DNA from: Salvator merianae
Lineage: Eukaryota > Chordata > Lepidosauria > Squamata > Teiidae
Direction of reading: 5' to 3'
Length of the DNA: 64,000 nt
NCBI GenBank assembly: GCA_003586115.2
Contig: QVOM02000034.1
Location: 113,214,376 to 113,278,375, forward strand
This document shows positions 36,714 to 49,317 of the stretch, piece after piece. The notes under the pieces were generated by a model. The model was not told where the DNA came from and searched no databases. It was given only the letters and a program-made list of their open reading frames with translations. Numbering within the stretch: position 1 is the first letter of the stretch; every line of letters starts with the position of its first letter. The position numbers and the translations under genes are program-made.

Positions 36714-36857
36714 AAAGGAAGGAAGGAAGGGAGGGAGGGAAGGAGGGAGGGAAGAACGGAGGGAGGGAAGGAGGGAGGAAGGAAGGAAGGAAGGAAGGAA
36801 GGAAGGAAGGAAGGAAGGAAGGAAGGAAGGAAGGAAGGAAGGAAGGAAGGAAGGAAG
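36714..36857. repeat. (GGAA)n microsatellite with GGGA interruptions
   Basis: The distal part (36779-36857) is about 20 uninterrupted GGAA units; the proximal part mixes GGGA and GGAA. Frames across it on both strands are artefacts. Confidence 0.95.
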
Positions 36858-38826
36858 CTTTCTTTGCAGAAAAAAGGAGGCTGCAGAAAATATGAATCAG
36901 AAGGAAAATACTGCACATTGGACACAAAAGCTCACATTTTAGTGTAATTTACTGTGTAGCTTGCCCCTTAGCCAACTCCATGATGAATGAAGAAAACATT
37001 GCCATGCAACTCTTAGCACAGAGCTGCTTGGATTATTTGTGTACTGCTATGAACTAGTCATTTCTTCATGCAGTGCAGGACTGTGGTTAATGGTTTATTA
37101 TTTTTCATGATTTCTTGTATACTGCTCCATACATCAAATTTGAACAGGAAAATGATATCCGTAGAGCAATCAGGCACAATTTCAAGCAGATGATTAATGT
37201 GCCTTTGAGTCTCTTTCATCACTTTAGATGAGTAGCTAGTCACGTTTTATAGCATTACTAATCTGATATTCATTAAAACTTGTATATAAAAACAGCAAGC
37301 TCAAGATTAAACCCAACTGAGTGTCAACACCAAATCTAGAAAAAAGTATTTGGGAGTTCAACTGTACTTTCAGTTCTAAAACCTTTGATGATTAATAGCA
37401 TTTGGAAAAGGAAAGTTCCTCTTTCATTGTGTAAAATCATTTCCTTCCAAAATACAATATATTCATGAAACAAAGGGCTGCCATTTATGGAGTGCCTTTT
37501 TGCCTCATTTGGAATCTTCCAGGTTCCCAAAAAAGAAGTACAACCTTCCAAGCCAGCTAAAGGTGACATTCTTTAAAAGAGTCACTAGAAGTTTCATTAC
37601 ACAGGAGGCCAAAATCCATGGCAATAAAGCTAAGCTATGCAAAGCGCTGCTTCTCTGTTTTCTCTTGTTCTCCTAAATAGTATTGGCCTCTATATATTCA
37701 TGGTATTGATCTCATTTTAATGATATGCACAAGAAAGTAATTCCCAAATGTTCAACCTGTCACCGTGACTAATCGTTCCCCCTCTGCTCTAGATTTTACA
37801 CCTTGAGGAAACAGCTGTGTCAATGATGCTTTCCATTAAAGTGTCCTGCAGATGTCAAGAGAAACACATTAATGGCCAGATAAACCTTATAAATGGCGAA
37901 TGTGCCACTTAAATGCTAAATAAAAGCAATAATCAATAGCAAAGGCAGCAGCAGGATATAAATTTGCCTTGTTTTTAAATAATTTCCTGCAGTCATGGAA
38001 GATGAAAGTGCTGACTTTAAATTCCATTCCTTCCAAACTTTTCCAATAAAAAGTTATTTATTGCTTGTCTTTTTTTTAGTGGGATGGAAGCGGAAGGATG
38101 GTCCCTCTTATGCGATATGATTTGACCTTAACATAGCCAGAACACCAAATTTTCCTAAAAGGTTTTCAAAGTACCTCTAATTGTTGAATAATTATTCCAC
38201 TTTAATGAGAAACTGTAATGAAAGTAGAGGAAATTGCCATCTGCTGAAAAATAAATAGGCTGGCCAAATGGTCAGAGGTCCAAAGGAAAGTATCACTGTT
38301 GTGGAAAAGTCTCAATATAAGGGTAGGTGGTTTTTCTGTTTTGTTTTGTTTTTAAATCAGCATTGTCAGCTTGCCAGTGTATATCATTTTTTTTTACATG
38401 AACAAAGATTCCCTCCCCGCAAGGATGTTAAATGTTTTAATCTTGTTTTTTGTTATTTCTTTAAAATTATTAAGCAGCCTGCTTAAAACTGAAAGGATGT
38501 GTTTCAGTCCCTGCTTCAAAAGAGATCAGAGACTTGGGCTTCAACCACATAGCCCCTAAAAGAGGCAAATTCCAGATTGTCATGAGGAGCTGCTATAATG
38601 CCATTCCACTTTACTGCTTGTGGACTTCAGCAAATGTCCACTGTGAAAACTGACTGTTGGATTAAAGGTGGAACTGGTCCAGTCCAATCTCATTATTCTT
38701 ATATTTTTATGTTCTTAACCCAGGTGGTCAGGTAGTGGTTATGTGGTTAGAAGTATTGCTTTTCAGTTTTGCTTGTAGTGTCCTCTGTTATTCTCTTCTG
38801 AAGAAGGCAGATCTGGTGACTCAGGT
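36858..38826. other. Unassigned stretch, low in repeats
   Basis: AT-rich and free of recognised transposon sequence. TAAT-type motifs cluster near 37180-37300 and 37860-37990. No open frame suggests an exon. Confidence 0.4.
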
Positions 38827-39240
38827 CCTTTCCACACTTACCTTTGGCATGGGCCATGACCTGGTGCAAGAACCTGCCAACTGCATGCTAGCACAAACTA
38901 TAGCAGGCCCTGTTCATCACCATCATGGCTTCATTTGCATTGAATGGAGCTCTGGTATGGGATAAGGTCTCAAAATGGTGACTTATGCCAGTACTGCTGG
39001 GGAGCTCTTTGAAGAAATCCACAATAGTATCAGGGTCTGTGTTCTGGGTTATGAAAGACATGCACATCCCTTTAGGATGAAATATTGTGGAGATCTTTTT
39101 CAGCAGTGTTTCAGGAAGCATCACCAGAAATGGTGCTGGGAGTGGCACACCACTGACATGAGACTTTTCTGGAAACAGTGAAGACCAGGAACAAAGGTTC
39201 CCAGCCTTTAGAGGCCCAGTACTGCCTCTAAAGACTCGTT
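38827..39240. mobile_element. MITE-like repeat related to the GCACTTACC-terminus families
   Basis: Starts ggtcctttccacacttacct and contains 'ctgcatgctagcacaaacta', 'atagcaggccctg' and 'gaccaggaacaaaggttccc', blocks that resemble parts of the 181-bp MITEs and of the 25146 family. The right end is not resolved. Confidence 0.5.
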
Positions 39241-42200
39241 AGAGACAGTAGACAGGGTTAGAGCAGAATGAGCTATCCCCATGCAGAAGGCCCTGTCCTG
39301 TTACAGCAGCAGTTCATCCCAGTATGTCATTTACTTGTTGATTTATTAATGTTTGATGCCAGTTTACTTTCAATCAGTGTTATTGTACTGTGTTATTTCA
39401 ATCAGTGTTATTATAGCTCTCTAGTAAACATATATAAATTCAGTACGTATTCAATATTCATAAAATATATACAAAAATAAAATTTAAAGTATTAGAAAAT
39501 ATTTATGGAAGCAATCATTAATTGAAATGGGCTACCTCTTGAAGTTGATTATAGGGCTTGAACAGATTCCTTGCCTACACTTGGTAAAGCAAGCCCTGAC
39601 CAAGAATTTTGCAACTTTTGAAGGAATACTAGCAATAAAATTCAAAAGATGAAAAAGAATGGAGTAGAATCTATTAATCCTACCTGGGGATGTTAACAAT
39701 ACTGGGATAGCAATTAAGTAATTAATGTCTTTATTAGATTGACAATAAAGATGTTCCACCCTTTTGGTCATGCACAACTATTAGGGATGGAAGCACAGAT
39801 GACATGGGACTCATAAATATTTTCACTCCATAAGGGCTGAGATGAAGTGGTCTACTTGAGGGAATTAAAGTGGCCAGAGTAATAGATGCTGTTTCCTAGC
39901 AGCAGGTTACAGCAGTAGTTCTGTTGTACTGAACCACCTTGCCCCAGATTTGTTGCTTGATTAATTTGCTTAATCATAGTGGAACATACATTTTAAATCT
40001 TGCTTTCTAAACCAGAATCAGTAGATACATAATATAATAGTGATACAGGGTCCGGACTCGTTTTAACACAGAACCACTAGAAACCCCCCTAAAGCAGGGT
40101 GGAGAACCACATACTAACCCATAGATCTTAGCAGCTTCATCACGCAAGACCAGAAATCAAGAATGGTGGCTACTGAAGTTGAATAACTCCTGGCAGCCAA
40201 CAGGATTTCTTTCTGGCCTAGATTTTCATATGACCCTAATAGCAACACCATGCGAAATGGAATTGTTGGAGCGGTAGTGGAGTCAAGTTGCAAATTAAAG
40301 CCTTGCCTTTGACCTCCAAAAGCTGCCTTTTGATTCCCAGTGGACCTAATTCAAAGGAGATAACTGCTTTTTTTAAAAAAAATTGTGTGCTGCAAAAGAG
40401 AATTTTGTAATTCTCTTGATGCTCCACTTCAAATGAAATGGTTGCCACAGTAGCAAGTTCAGAATTGATTTATGTGGTAGCCCCAATATACACACTTCTT
40501 TGCACCTGTAGAAGTAAAGAAACACTGGGCAAAGGAGGCTTGCAATATTAATTAAAATAGCTTGCACTAATGAGAGTAAATCTTCATCACCGATTTAGCA
40601 GTGGTAATTTGGAGCTTGGGACCACCAAGATTGGGGAGTGTGAACAAGAGCCAAGCCTCCCTTTGATCTTTCTGAATTACATTTTGTACCCTGGCAATCC
40701 TTAACTGTGCTTGGGCATTGGCATGAAGAGCATCTGAAAATTTTACTCCATTATCTGAACAAAGTTGGGGAATAAATAAATGTCTGCATGCCTATATGAA
40801 CTATCTTCTTAACTTGGAGCAGACATGGAGGACAGTTTTTTTCTCTTAGCTAGAAGCCAAAATCCCAAGGATCAGCTGCTTGGGAGGTAAGAGGAGGGGG
40901 GAATTCAACTGCACCACTTCCTCTGCTTTATGCATAATTAATGTTTCTTCCTCTGATCCATGTTCCTTTTCTGTATCCATTCAAGAGAACTTGTGTTTTT
41001 TTTCATTCCATTCTCTTATGAGGCTAAAATCAGGTGTTCTGCTTATGATCATTTTACTTCTTATGGCTGTTTGAGCAGAAGTGGGAGATGGTTTTCATTG
41101 CAAAGCACAGTGGCGTGTCATCAGATTGCACTGGTCATTTTCAGGAAAGAGAAAATATGCTAAAGTAAAAAAGAGAGAGAGAGAGAGAAAGAGACAAAAG
41201 TAAGATCTGCACAAGGCCTCTCTGGTACCATATACATGATATAAAAGTGTAAAGTCTGCATGATCCTACCCCGTCATGGTCCATGCAGTGTGCAGGGTGA
41301 TTCATCCATCCACCACGCCACCATAAGCACTTATAGAGGACAGACCTGGATGAAGAGTCATGGGCCCATTTCCTGTGTTCATTGCACCCTGCCTCTGTTG
41401 TCAAGTTCACAGCTGGGATTTTCCAGCTTCTATCTCAATGGCAGAGGGAAGGGCTGCCCCTGTCCACTGGGATTCTGGCTGCAGACAGACCCCTCTTCTG
41501 CTGTCAAGATTTAGGTTGGGGATTCCTGACTATGATCTTGGTGGTGGGATAGGCTGTCTCCCCTCCCTTCCTCTCATGTCAAAAACAGCTGGGATCTTGA
41601 CATGGGAAGGGGAAGCCTGCTTCTTCCTCTCCCTCTTCAAGATTGCCCCAGCTCAGAATTACACCTGAGGATTTCCTGGCTAAAATCTTCATGAGAGGGG
41701 GCTACTATTCACCAGTCCAGATTGCAGCCAGGGAATTCCTAGATGCAATTTTGACAGATGAGAACAAAGGGCAGGGGGAGATTCAGAAGGGAAGGAGTGC
41801 TGCAATATCCTTTTTGTGCAGATATTGCCAAACTTGCAGCATGCACACATACACGTGAACAGGAAGGTGGAAAATCTCAAGGAAGTTGTTACCCTTGGCG
41901 CCCAGTCCAAGATCCGCCAAACACATTGGATCACATTACTTCCTCTTTTGACCATGGCAGTCCACCAAAGGCATATGTTGAACCTATCTATAAGGGAGAC
42001 ATTCATATCTTTGGAGACTGAAGTTTTTTTCTCCCATTTTTTTAAAAAAGTCTTTCAATTAAAGCAGTACAAAAAAGGGGGGGAGTGTTTCAACAAAAGC
42101 CCTGATGCTGAATGTCAATCATTTATCCACCCCACCTTCCATCAAAGACCTTTCATTTCAGGTATTTCTTTGATCTACAGTGGCACCTACAATATAGTGA

Positions 42201-42730
42201 ATAATATCCCCTACACTTCAAAGTTAGAATTTAAAAGTCTGTGTCAGATTTTAATGGTGGGGAGGGCAGGATGGGAAGTGGAAGGAAAGAAAAAGGAATT
42301 ATCTGAATAGGGAAGATGCATTACTAGTATTATTTATTAAAGGAACACATGTATATTCTCTTCCTTATAATGCTGACAGTACTCAGAATGACAATCATAT
42401 CTGACTTTGAAATATGTCAGCCGAAAATATTGAAAGAAAGATGAGAATAATAAAACATGGCTTGAAAATTTAGAATGATTTACTATAGTTTTTGATGAGT
42501 TAAGCCAAAGCATGAAGTCAGAGACAGCTGGAAAGATTTTTCCCTCCTGGGCTAGGATGAGCAGATTGTGTGTTAGATTTCCTGTGGATCTTAAATGTAA
42601 GGGGTGGGTAATGCTTTAACATAAATTGGCATAGCTTGAGGATGTGGTATGTGCCATAAGGTTTATCAGCTTGGATGGCTTTCAAAGGGAATTAGAGGGA
42701 CTCAGTTTGCACTTGAGAGTTTGCACTTGA
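39241..42730. other. Unassigned stretch with minor repeats
   Basis: Contains a short tandem of 'tttcaatcagtgttatt' near 39368-39412, an (AG)n patch at 41169-41194, and a degenerate minisatellite-like run around 41410-41770 in which 'ggattcctgg' and 'caagatt' motifs recur irregularly. A 14-bp tandem 'tttgcacttgagag' lies at about 42706-42733. The 164-codon plus frame at 41816-42310 has no recognised domain. No gene called. Confidence 0.35.
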
Positions 42731-43075
42731 GAGTTAGGGACCATCTGGATGCTCACTAAAACAGTGCATCCACATTTTGTGGAGGCCCTAATGATCAGGC
42801 TGTACTGGATTGCTCCTGGTACAAAGTGTTCACACCCACTTTCGGGTGCAAACACTGCAGGCCACAGTGCAACACAGCTGCACAGTCATGAGGCATGTTT
42901 CTGGTTGCCATGGTAGCAGCTAGATGTGTCCATGGCTGTTGTTATGGCAGGCAGCCAGCATTTGTACTGCAAATGCTACAAGCCTGTTTCTGGGGTGTTC
43001 CAGCCCTCACAGTGTGGATTGGCTGCCACACTGTGGGGACTGTTCCACCTTGGGAAGTGCAGAAAGTCCCATAGA
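42731..43075. mobile_element. MITE remnant, GGGCCTTTTCACACTT family
   Basis: Contains 'gattgctcctggtac', 'cccactttcgggtgcaaac', 'ggttgccatggtagcagct' and 'tgttccagccctcacagtgtg', shared in scattered form with 44434 and 48155. The ends are degraded. Confidence 0.5.
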
Positions 43076-44122
43076 GAACCCAATTTATGCCTATTAGTAA
43101 TGATATGTGCCACCTGAAGTATAAGAAGTGATGTGACTCTAAAGGCAAACTATTGTGGAGCATTGGTGGGGAAAATGTTATAGTACTTAGTCTCTGCTGG
43201 TAGATTTTCCATCTGCGTCTGGATGGCTGCTGTAAGAAGGTTGCTGGAATGGATGCAGTGTTGATGTGTGTCAGCAGAGTCTTCTTGTGCTCATATATTG
43301 TTTATGATATATTGGTCTTTGTTTCTTTAATGACCAGACAGTGTTTTATACAAGTTATACACTTTTAAATGCACAAGAGTAAATCTTTGTTAAAGATGTG
43401 CTTTGGAATAAAATACGCATTAAAACGGGAGCTTAATATTATTTAATTGCATTGGTAACCTATACAGTAGAACTGATGGGACAGCAAGAGAGGAGTGAGG
43501 CTCCAACTGGAGGCCTGCTTTTGATCTGTCAAAATTGCATATTGATCTACAGTCATTGTGAAGATACTATACATAAATCTTCCATAAGATGCTTAGAGTT
43601 GCAAGGGTAAAGAAGTGGTATGGCACCCTGAGATACTATTCCAGATAAGATGTCCAATGGAAGGATGATCATCTGACATGTTAGGAGATTTGGCTCTTGG
43701 TTTTGAATCAGTGGACACCATGCTGTTTTGATCACTTGACATCATGCCAGGGTACACTTTGGCTTAAAGCCTGTTCTGATATGTGTGAATTTAGGGATAA
43801 ATAGATTTCCCCCTTTGTATTCTATCATCAACCTGCTTTGCTTCACTTCATCCTAGAAAATGTAGAAGACGGCCATGCCAAGGGTGAGGGCAGAGTTAGC
43901 ATGATCTCATGTAATTAATTAACTTCTGTTTATAATGTGCATATAACAGAATGGTATTCATATTTAATTATATCCATCCATATAATGAAAAGAACCCCAG
44001 GTGGAACAGTATTCAGGAAAAAGATGAACCACCTGTTGAAGTTAAACACAGGTAGAGCTACTTTGCAATCAAAGCAGAAACCCAAAACTGTCACATGATT
44101 CAAAACTATTTGTACAGATTAA

Positions 44123-44125
<3 letters not shown>
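43076..44125. other. Unassigned stretch
   Basis: No gene, RNA or transposon recognised. Confidence 0.4.
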
Positions 44126-44169
<44 letters not shown>

Positions 44170-44176
44170 CAACAAC

Positions 44177-44216
<40 letters not shown>
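44122..44216. repeat. (AAT)n microsatellite with AAC interruption
   Basis: AAT units run to about 44165, then four AAC units, then AAT units to 44216. Confidence 0.95.
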
Positions 44217-44433
44217 TGCAATTTATGGCCAATAAAAATTATATTTCACTTGCACCTAATCCCAAACCATGTAAGGTATTATGAATGTTTCTTTATGGAT
44301 GCTTGTTTGAATATGGAGTGTGGGAAGTCCACAGATAACTCCAGAGGTCAAGACGTGCTATAGCCAGGTTTATTTTAATTTAGCCAGTCCAGCTTGAAAA
44401 AAAATCCCCATCTCCCCAACCTAGGGTCTTTTT

Positions 44434-44640
44434 TGTAGTTTCTACCTTAGAATAGGATAATTATCCCATTCTAAGCTAGAACAATCTCTGTGGTGTGACT
44501 GCCAGCTGCACTGTGAGGGCTGGAACAGCCCAGAAATGGACTTCCAGCACTCACAGTGTGAATGCTGCCTGCCTGTTATGACAGCAACTATGGAAACATA
44601 CAGCCACTGCCGTGATGACAGGTAATGCAGTGCACAACTA
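44434..44640. mobile_element. MITE remnant, GGGCCTTTTCACACTT family
   Basis: Contains 'agaataggataattatccc', 'cactcacagtgtgaatgctg' and 'gccactgccgtgatgacagg', matching 18711 and 57522. The ends are unclear. Confidence 0.5.
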
Positions 44641-45146
44641 TGAGCCTGTTCGCACTGTCTGCACTATGGGACCTATAAACGTACCTGAAGCCAGCTATCA
44701 GTATTCACATGTGCAAATGCTGGTAGTCATGCCTGATCCTCACCATGGCAGCATCCAGCAAGCATCTGGCCACTGCTTTAGTGACCAGCAGAAGTGCTGC
44801 ACGCATATGCAATGGGGTCTACCCATTTCGTGGGCCTGATTGGGCCTGTGCAATGCCCCAGTTGGGCCTGCAACACCCCAATCAGGCCTGCAATGCTGGA
44901 TGAGGCTGCACTGCACCCCATCCAACATTCTGGTACCCGATCAGGCACATGCCTGCTGGTTGTTGCGGCAGTGCCCAGCAACCATCAGGCCATTGCCATG
45001 GTGACCAGGAGGTCCATGGAGTGTGCAGGCATGATGGCAGATCACATCTGCATGATGCGACCCATCACGGTAGCACCACTGGGCCTATGCGATTGCACCA
45101 TGTAGCACCCCAATTGGGTGTGCACAGCACCATTGGGGTGCCCTGA
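44641..45146. mobile_element. Decayed relative of the foldback element at 14443
   Basis: The start gcctgttcgcactgtctgca resembles its terminus. The inner block gctggatgaggctgcactgc and the following catccaacattctggtaccc align with the CpG-bearing gctggatggggccgcgctgt and cgtccgacgttttggtgccc at 14919. Many differences are CG to TG or CA, the signature of methylation-driven decay, so this copy is older. The inverted arms are not obvious here. Confidence 0.6.
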
Positions 45147-45310
45147 TCTTTGAACCAATCCTAAGTTAGTCAGATAATATGATACAGCTGTTTACATTAC
45201 CAGAGTCACACAGTCTTTTCTCATCTACCCCTCCTCATTTCTACTGAATAGACTCCATTATACAACCTGGATAGACTAGGCTTTTCTCCCAAGGGTAGAG
45301 AGCTCTGTAT

Positions 45311-45640
45311 TAGGGATGTGCACGAAACTTCGTCCCTATCGAATTTCGCGCGAAAATGGCATTTCCTCCATCTTCGCACGAAATACAAAAAGAAAAAGGG
45401 ACAGCGAATGCGAATGGCAAAGGTCCCGATGACTTTCGCTGTATTTCGAGACCTTCACCATTTGCCTGGAAGCTTCACAGCCTTAAAGAGGTTGCAGACT
45501 AAAGTTAAGTGCTGCCTTTCACAGAGGCAGCACTTAACTTTAGCGATCGTCGAAGGTCTTCCCTTTGCATTAATTTTTCTCCATTTCTGATCGCTCTCTC
45601 ATTCCCCCTATTCTGTCACTTGCACGCGCACACAGAAAGA
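45311..45640. mobile_element. Truncated hAT-like element (left part)
   Basis: Starts tagggatgtgcacgaaactt, the same terminus as the complete copies. Subterminal sequence (gaaaatggcatttcctccat, gaatggcaaaggtcccgatg) resembles the copy at 62566. It holds a perfect 18-bp inverted pair at 45500-45517 and 45525-45542 with a 7-base loop. Similarity stops around 45640 and no right terminus or flanking octamer match is present, so the element is 3' truncated. Confidence 0.8.
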
Positions 45641-48149
45641 ATCTTTCACATTTGTATATGAGGAAAACATGCATATAAATATATGACTGCACATTCCATT
45701 TCTCAGTGAGGTAAATGGGAGAGACCTTTAAGTGCATAGGTCTGCATAGGGAAACAAATATTTTAACGTGGCAGTCTTGCTCGAATTTGCTTTGCTAGTT
45801 TGACAGACAATATTCCTGTTTCTAAAAGTACCTTAACTATTTCAGGAGTTTTAAAATATTTAATTCTAGACACAACACAGGACCAGGCAGGGCAAGGCAG
45901 GGCTGGGCATATTTTAATTAATTAAAACAAATCTAGAAACAGAAATGTGCAATAGCTAGTATATAATAGCAAAGACAGTGATCTGTTGGAAAAACCATTG
46001 CATTAGGACCATGAATACTCAGTCCCTGATCAGATGGGCCAGTGAAAGTGTTGGTGATCTACTACTAAAGCAACAAGCCCTCTAGGCCTGTCAGACTTCC
46101 CAGTCACACCTACAACAGTGAAGCGAAGCCAAGTGGCACTTTATGGTCACACGGCATTATTTATGGCCACAAATAAAGCCAATCTTTCCAAACCTGTACT
46201 GGTGCAGGGTGTCAGATGGACACCCAAACTGTCACAGGAGGAAAAGAGTGCTGCCAAAGCACTTGAAGAGGGCAGAATCCCACTCTTCCCTCCCATGCTG
46301 TCCCATATCTCCATGATTGAGTGTGGACAACAGGTTCATGTGCTTATGTGACCCACGGGTCATGAGTGAGGATTCTTGTCACTTTAATAAATCAATCTAA
46401 TCATGGCCTCAGCTGAGCCTTTTCTCTATGGTATAATTTAAAGAATACTTTTCTTTTCTTTTCTTCAACACCTAGCCTTAGCTCCTAATTTTTTCAGTGT
46501 GTGAACACTGTATAAAGAAGCAACCCACATTAATAGCAATACTGAACATTCTCTTTGAGTTTTGTGAGAATAGTTCAATCTACGTAGTGATTTCCCCATC
46601 AGACAATTAGTTTGAAATGTTGCTTCCCCCCCCCAAATAACGATCCACTTCCACGAGTGAAGTTTAAACGAACATAGAAGTATTCTGTGTTGCTTCAGAC
46701 CATCTTCGCCTTGCAGTTTATAATTCAAAGCCTATCAAGGTAGTTTCCATTGTTGAGTAAGTACAGCAGGTGCTGTTGTGGTGATGTGCGATTACTGACG
46801 GAATGTGTTTTTCTGCATAGTGGAAAGGCAGAAAATATTTGCTGATTGCTCTAACCAGCCTATAATCGATGATACTCTATCTGAAATGTACTCTGGAGAT
46901 TCCAGAATTCCCTCGACATTAAGAAGCATAGGGAAACTATAAAACAACCACTGAAACATTCTTGTTCCACTGATAGATGTAGAACTAAATTCTACAATAA
47001 ACAGTAAGGACAAAGCTAACAAATTAGCAAATCTGTTGTTATCCAATCCGGCATTCAAAATGTGTTATAGTGAGCAAGAGTAAGGATTTCTTTTTTCTGG
47101 GTCTCAAGTGGAAAAAGAAAATGTATCTTATATCTACAAGCTATTGCTTTAGCATCCAAAAATGTTTGCTTTTGAGTGTAAGTATCACAAGTGTAGCTGT
47201 CAGCCAAAGAGGTCACACAGATTCACTTTTGCTTTCTCTTCCCCCTTTACTTAAAATCAATATAGAAGAAATCGGAAACATCATAAACTGGAGGGCATAA
47301 AGAAAGATGCATTTAACTGACCACTTAGAGGTGGTGCACTCAGAACAACTGACAGTCTCCTAACTATTTAAACAGGTTTTCTTCATTACTTCCCTGGGTG
47401 TCATTTAGCACTTCCTATGCTTTATAGAAAACAGAGGAGTTATATGCAAGACCAGCAAGAAACTCACAGCTTATTATTGATTTACTTCTCAGAAGTTTTA
47501 TGCAAAAGGTTCTTATGCAAACAATATGACCACTGATTTTATCATTGTCTCTCCCTTCATGGTTTAGACATAACAGTCTACCATATATCTAAATGAAAAT
47601 CTAGGAGATGATCCTGGTTAATATTTCATCACCTAAACTGCCTAGTTTTCATTGACAATAAAATAAAAGGCTTATGATTACAGTGGTGTAAAAACAAATA
47701 CTGAAAGTAATTCATTATCTTTAATCACTTGGAGAAAAGTCTTTTATGTCCTACACTAAAGCTATGTTTTGTCTTCTAACATCAATTTTGCACACATACA
47801 GTAGAGTAAATGGAGATCAATACTCATGCAAAGCCAGATCGGCAATAAAAAATTCTGAAATGCAAAGCCACCTTCTGTCAGTGTTGAAATAAGTCTCCAA
47901 ATTATACCTCTTCTGCAAGGTCAACTATCATGGTTAACACCTTAAGCTAACAGGATTGTTCCTTGACAAGTATGCTTCTAGAGATGATTAATCGTGTGAA
48001 TGATAGTGATATGGGGGGAAAAAAAGGTAAGAGAACTAAAGTTAATTGAAAGCTGAGAGGTAAAGTAGAATAGCACATGTAAAATTGCAACTTGTGGGCT
48101 GTAAAGCTGCTGAGGCATGGAAAAATTTCCACTGAAGGCAGAGAGCAAA
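45641..48149. other. Unassigned stretch
   Basis: A plus frame of 77 codons at 46118-46351 is hydrophilic and ends before a possible polyadenylation-like aataaa at about 46387, but no family was recognised. The rest is AT-rich without recognised features. Confidence 0.4.
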
Positions 48150-48154
48150 TGATG

Positions 48155-48561
48155 GGCCTGTTCACACTTTACTCAGTGGGTGATTGGATGCATCGGGTAA
48201 GTGCATCTGCACAGCCCCACCATCATAGTGTCAGGAAGCATCTCCAGCCACTCCTGGATGCTACTAGATATGAACAACAAAATTGTTGTCCACAGCTTAA
48301 CTGGGAGCAGCTGGATTACTCCTGGTCAACAGTGTTTGTAAGCTCATCTGGGTGCAAATGCTGCAAGTCAGCAGTTTGTCATGATTGCAGCTGCCCATTT
48401 GCATGCCATGTGCCCGATTTCTCCTGTCATGGTGGTCAGGCCAGCCATCTGCACTTCTAGTGCTGGAAGCCTAGTATGGGGCTGTTACAGCCCTTATGGT
48501 GTGGATGGTTGCCACACTTTACAGTCTTATGCCATTCTAGGCTGTAAAGTGTGAACAGGTC
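48155..48561. mobile_element. MITE, GGGCCTGTTCACACTT termini, 407 bp
   Basis: The left end ggcctgttcacactttac mirrors the right end gtaaagtgtgaacaggtc. The pentamer tgatg flanks both sides (48150-48154 and 48562-48566), which may be the target duplication. Internal blocks 'aactgggagcagctgga' and 'cactcctggatg' are shared, inverted or direct, with 4519 and 57522. The 122-codon frame is incidental. Confidence 0.65.
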
Positions 48562-49317
48562 TGATGTCACAGAAGCAGATCATGTGACATCAAAGCCACT
48601 AGTAAATGTCCCATTTACTAGTACATTCTGAATGCATTGTGTCAGGCTAGAATTTGGGTTTCCTTCAGACAGCGGGACAAAATCATGGGGCAGTCTGGGC
48701 CCTTACCTGTCTGGAGACATTCACAATGACACAGTGAGTACTTCCAGGTATTTTGATGGCACAAAATACCCAGGAGTGCACAAGTGCCAGCCTCCACACT
48801 TAAGCAGTGACTGTTTTCACCAAAATGAATCATGAGAGAAAGTGTCCAAACAAGGTAAGTCTTATCAATACTTTGGAATAACCTGGGCTGGAAGTTCTTT
48901 TTCCCAGAATAGTGATACCTTGGAATTTCACCCCTATATCCCAGGACTATACTGAGATTGTCAAGCATATGTGTGGCAATTCCAATTTGGATAATCCCGT
49001 GTTTTAAGTCCTGTCCAGACACATCCTTGGAGTCCCTTGGGGTTCTAATCCCTACTTAGCCAGGAAAGCTCACTAGGCATCCTTGTGTCATTCATTGCTT
49101 CTCAATCTGACCTACATCACAGGTTTGATATATGAATAAAATGTAGGGGAGGAGATGGTGTTAGACAATTTGGACTCTTTTTTTTTATTCTGCTTTCTAA
49201 ATGTCTTCTCTAATTTTAGAGTGACTGACCTCTAAGGACAATTGAATGTGCAACTTTATTGGTCTCCATTTTCCACCAGGATTACCAGGATGATGAAAAA
49301 AAGAGAAACCTTCTTCT
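48562..49317. other. Unassigned stretch, possible older inverted-terminus element
   Basis: The strings ccttacctgtctggagac near 48700 and gtcctgtccagacacatcc near 49008 form a rough inverted pair and could bound a decayed DNA transposon. The minus frame of 126 codons between them shows no recognised domain. Confidence 0.3.

Noticed and set aside
36642..36947. Frames of 81-101 codons on both strands
   Set aside because: They read through the GGAA microsatellite and encode only four-codon repeats.
41816..42310. 164-codon plus frame as a possible gene
   Set aside because: No domain, no codon bias visible, no splice context or homologue recognised; probably chance.
46118..46351. 77-codon frame followed by an aataaa motif, as a possible processed pseudogene
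   Set aside because: No protein family recognised and no poly-A tail or flanking duplication found.
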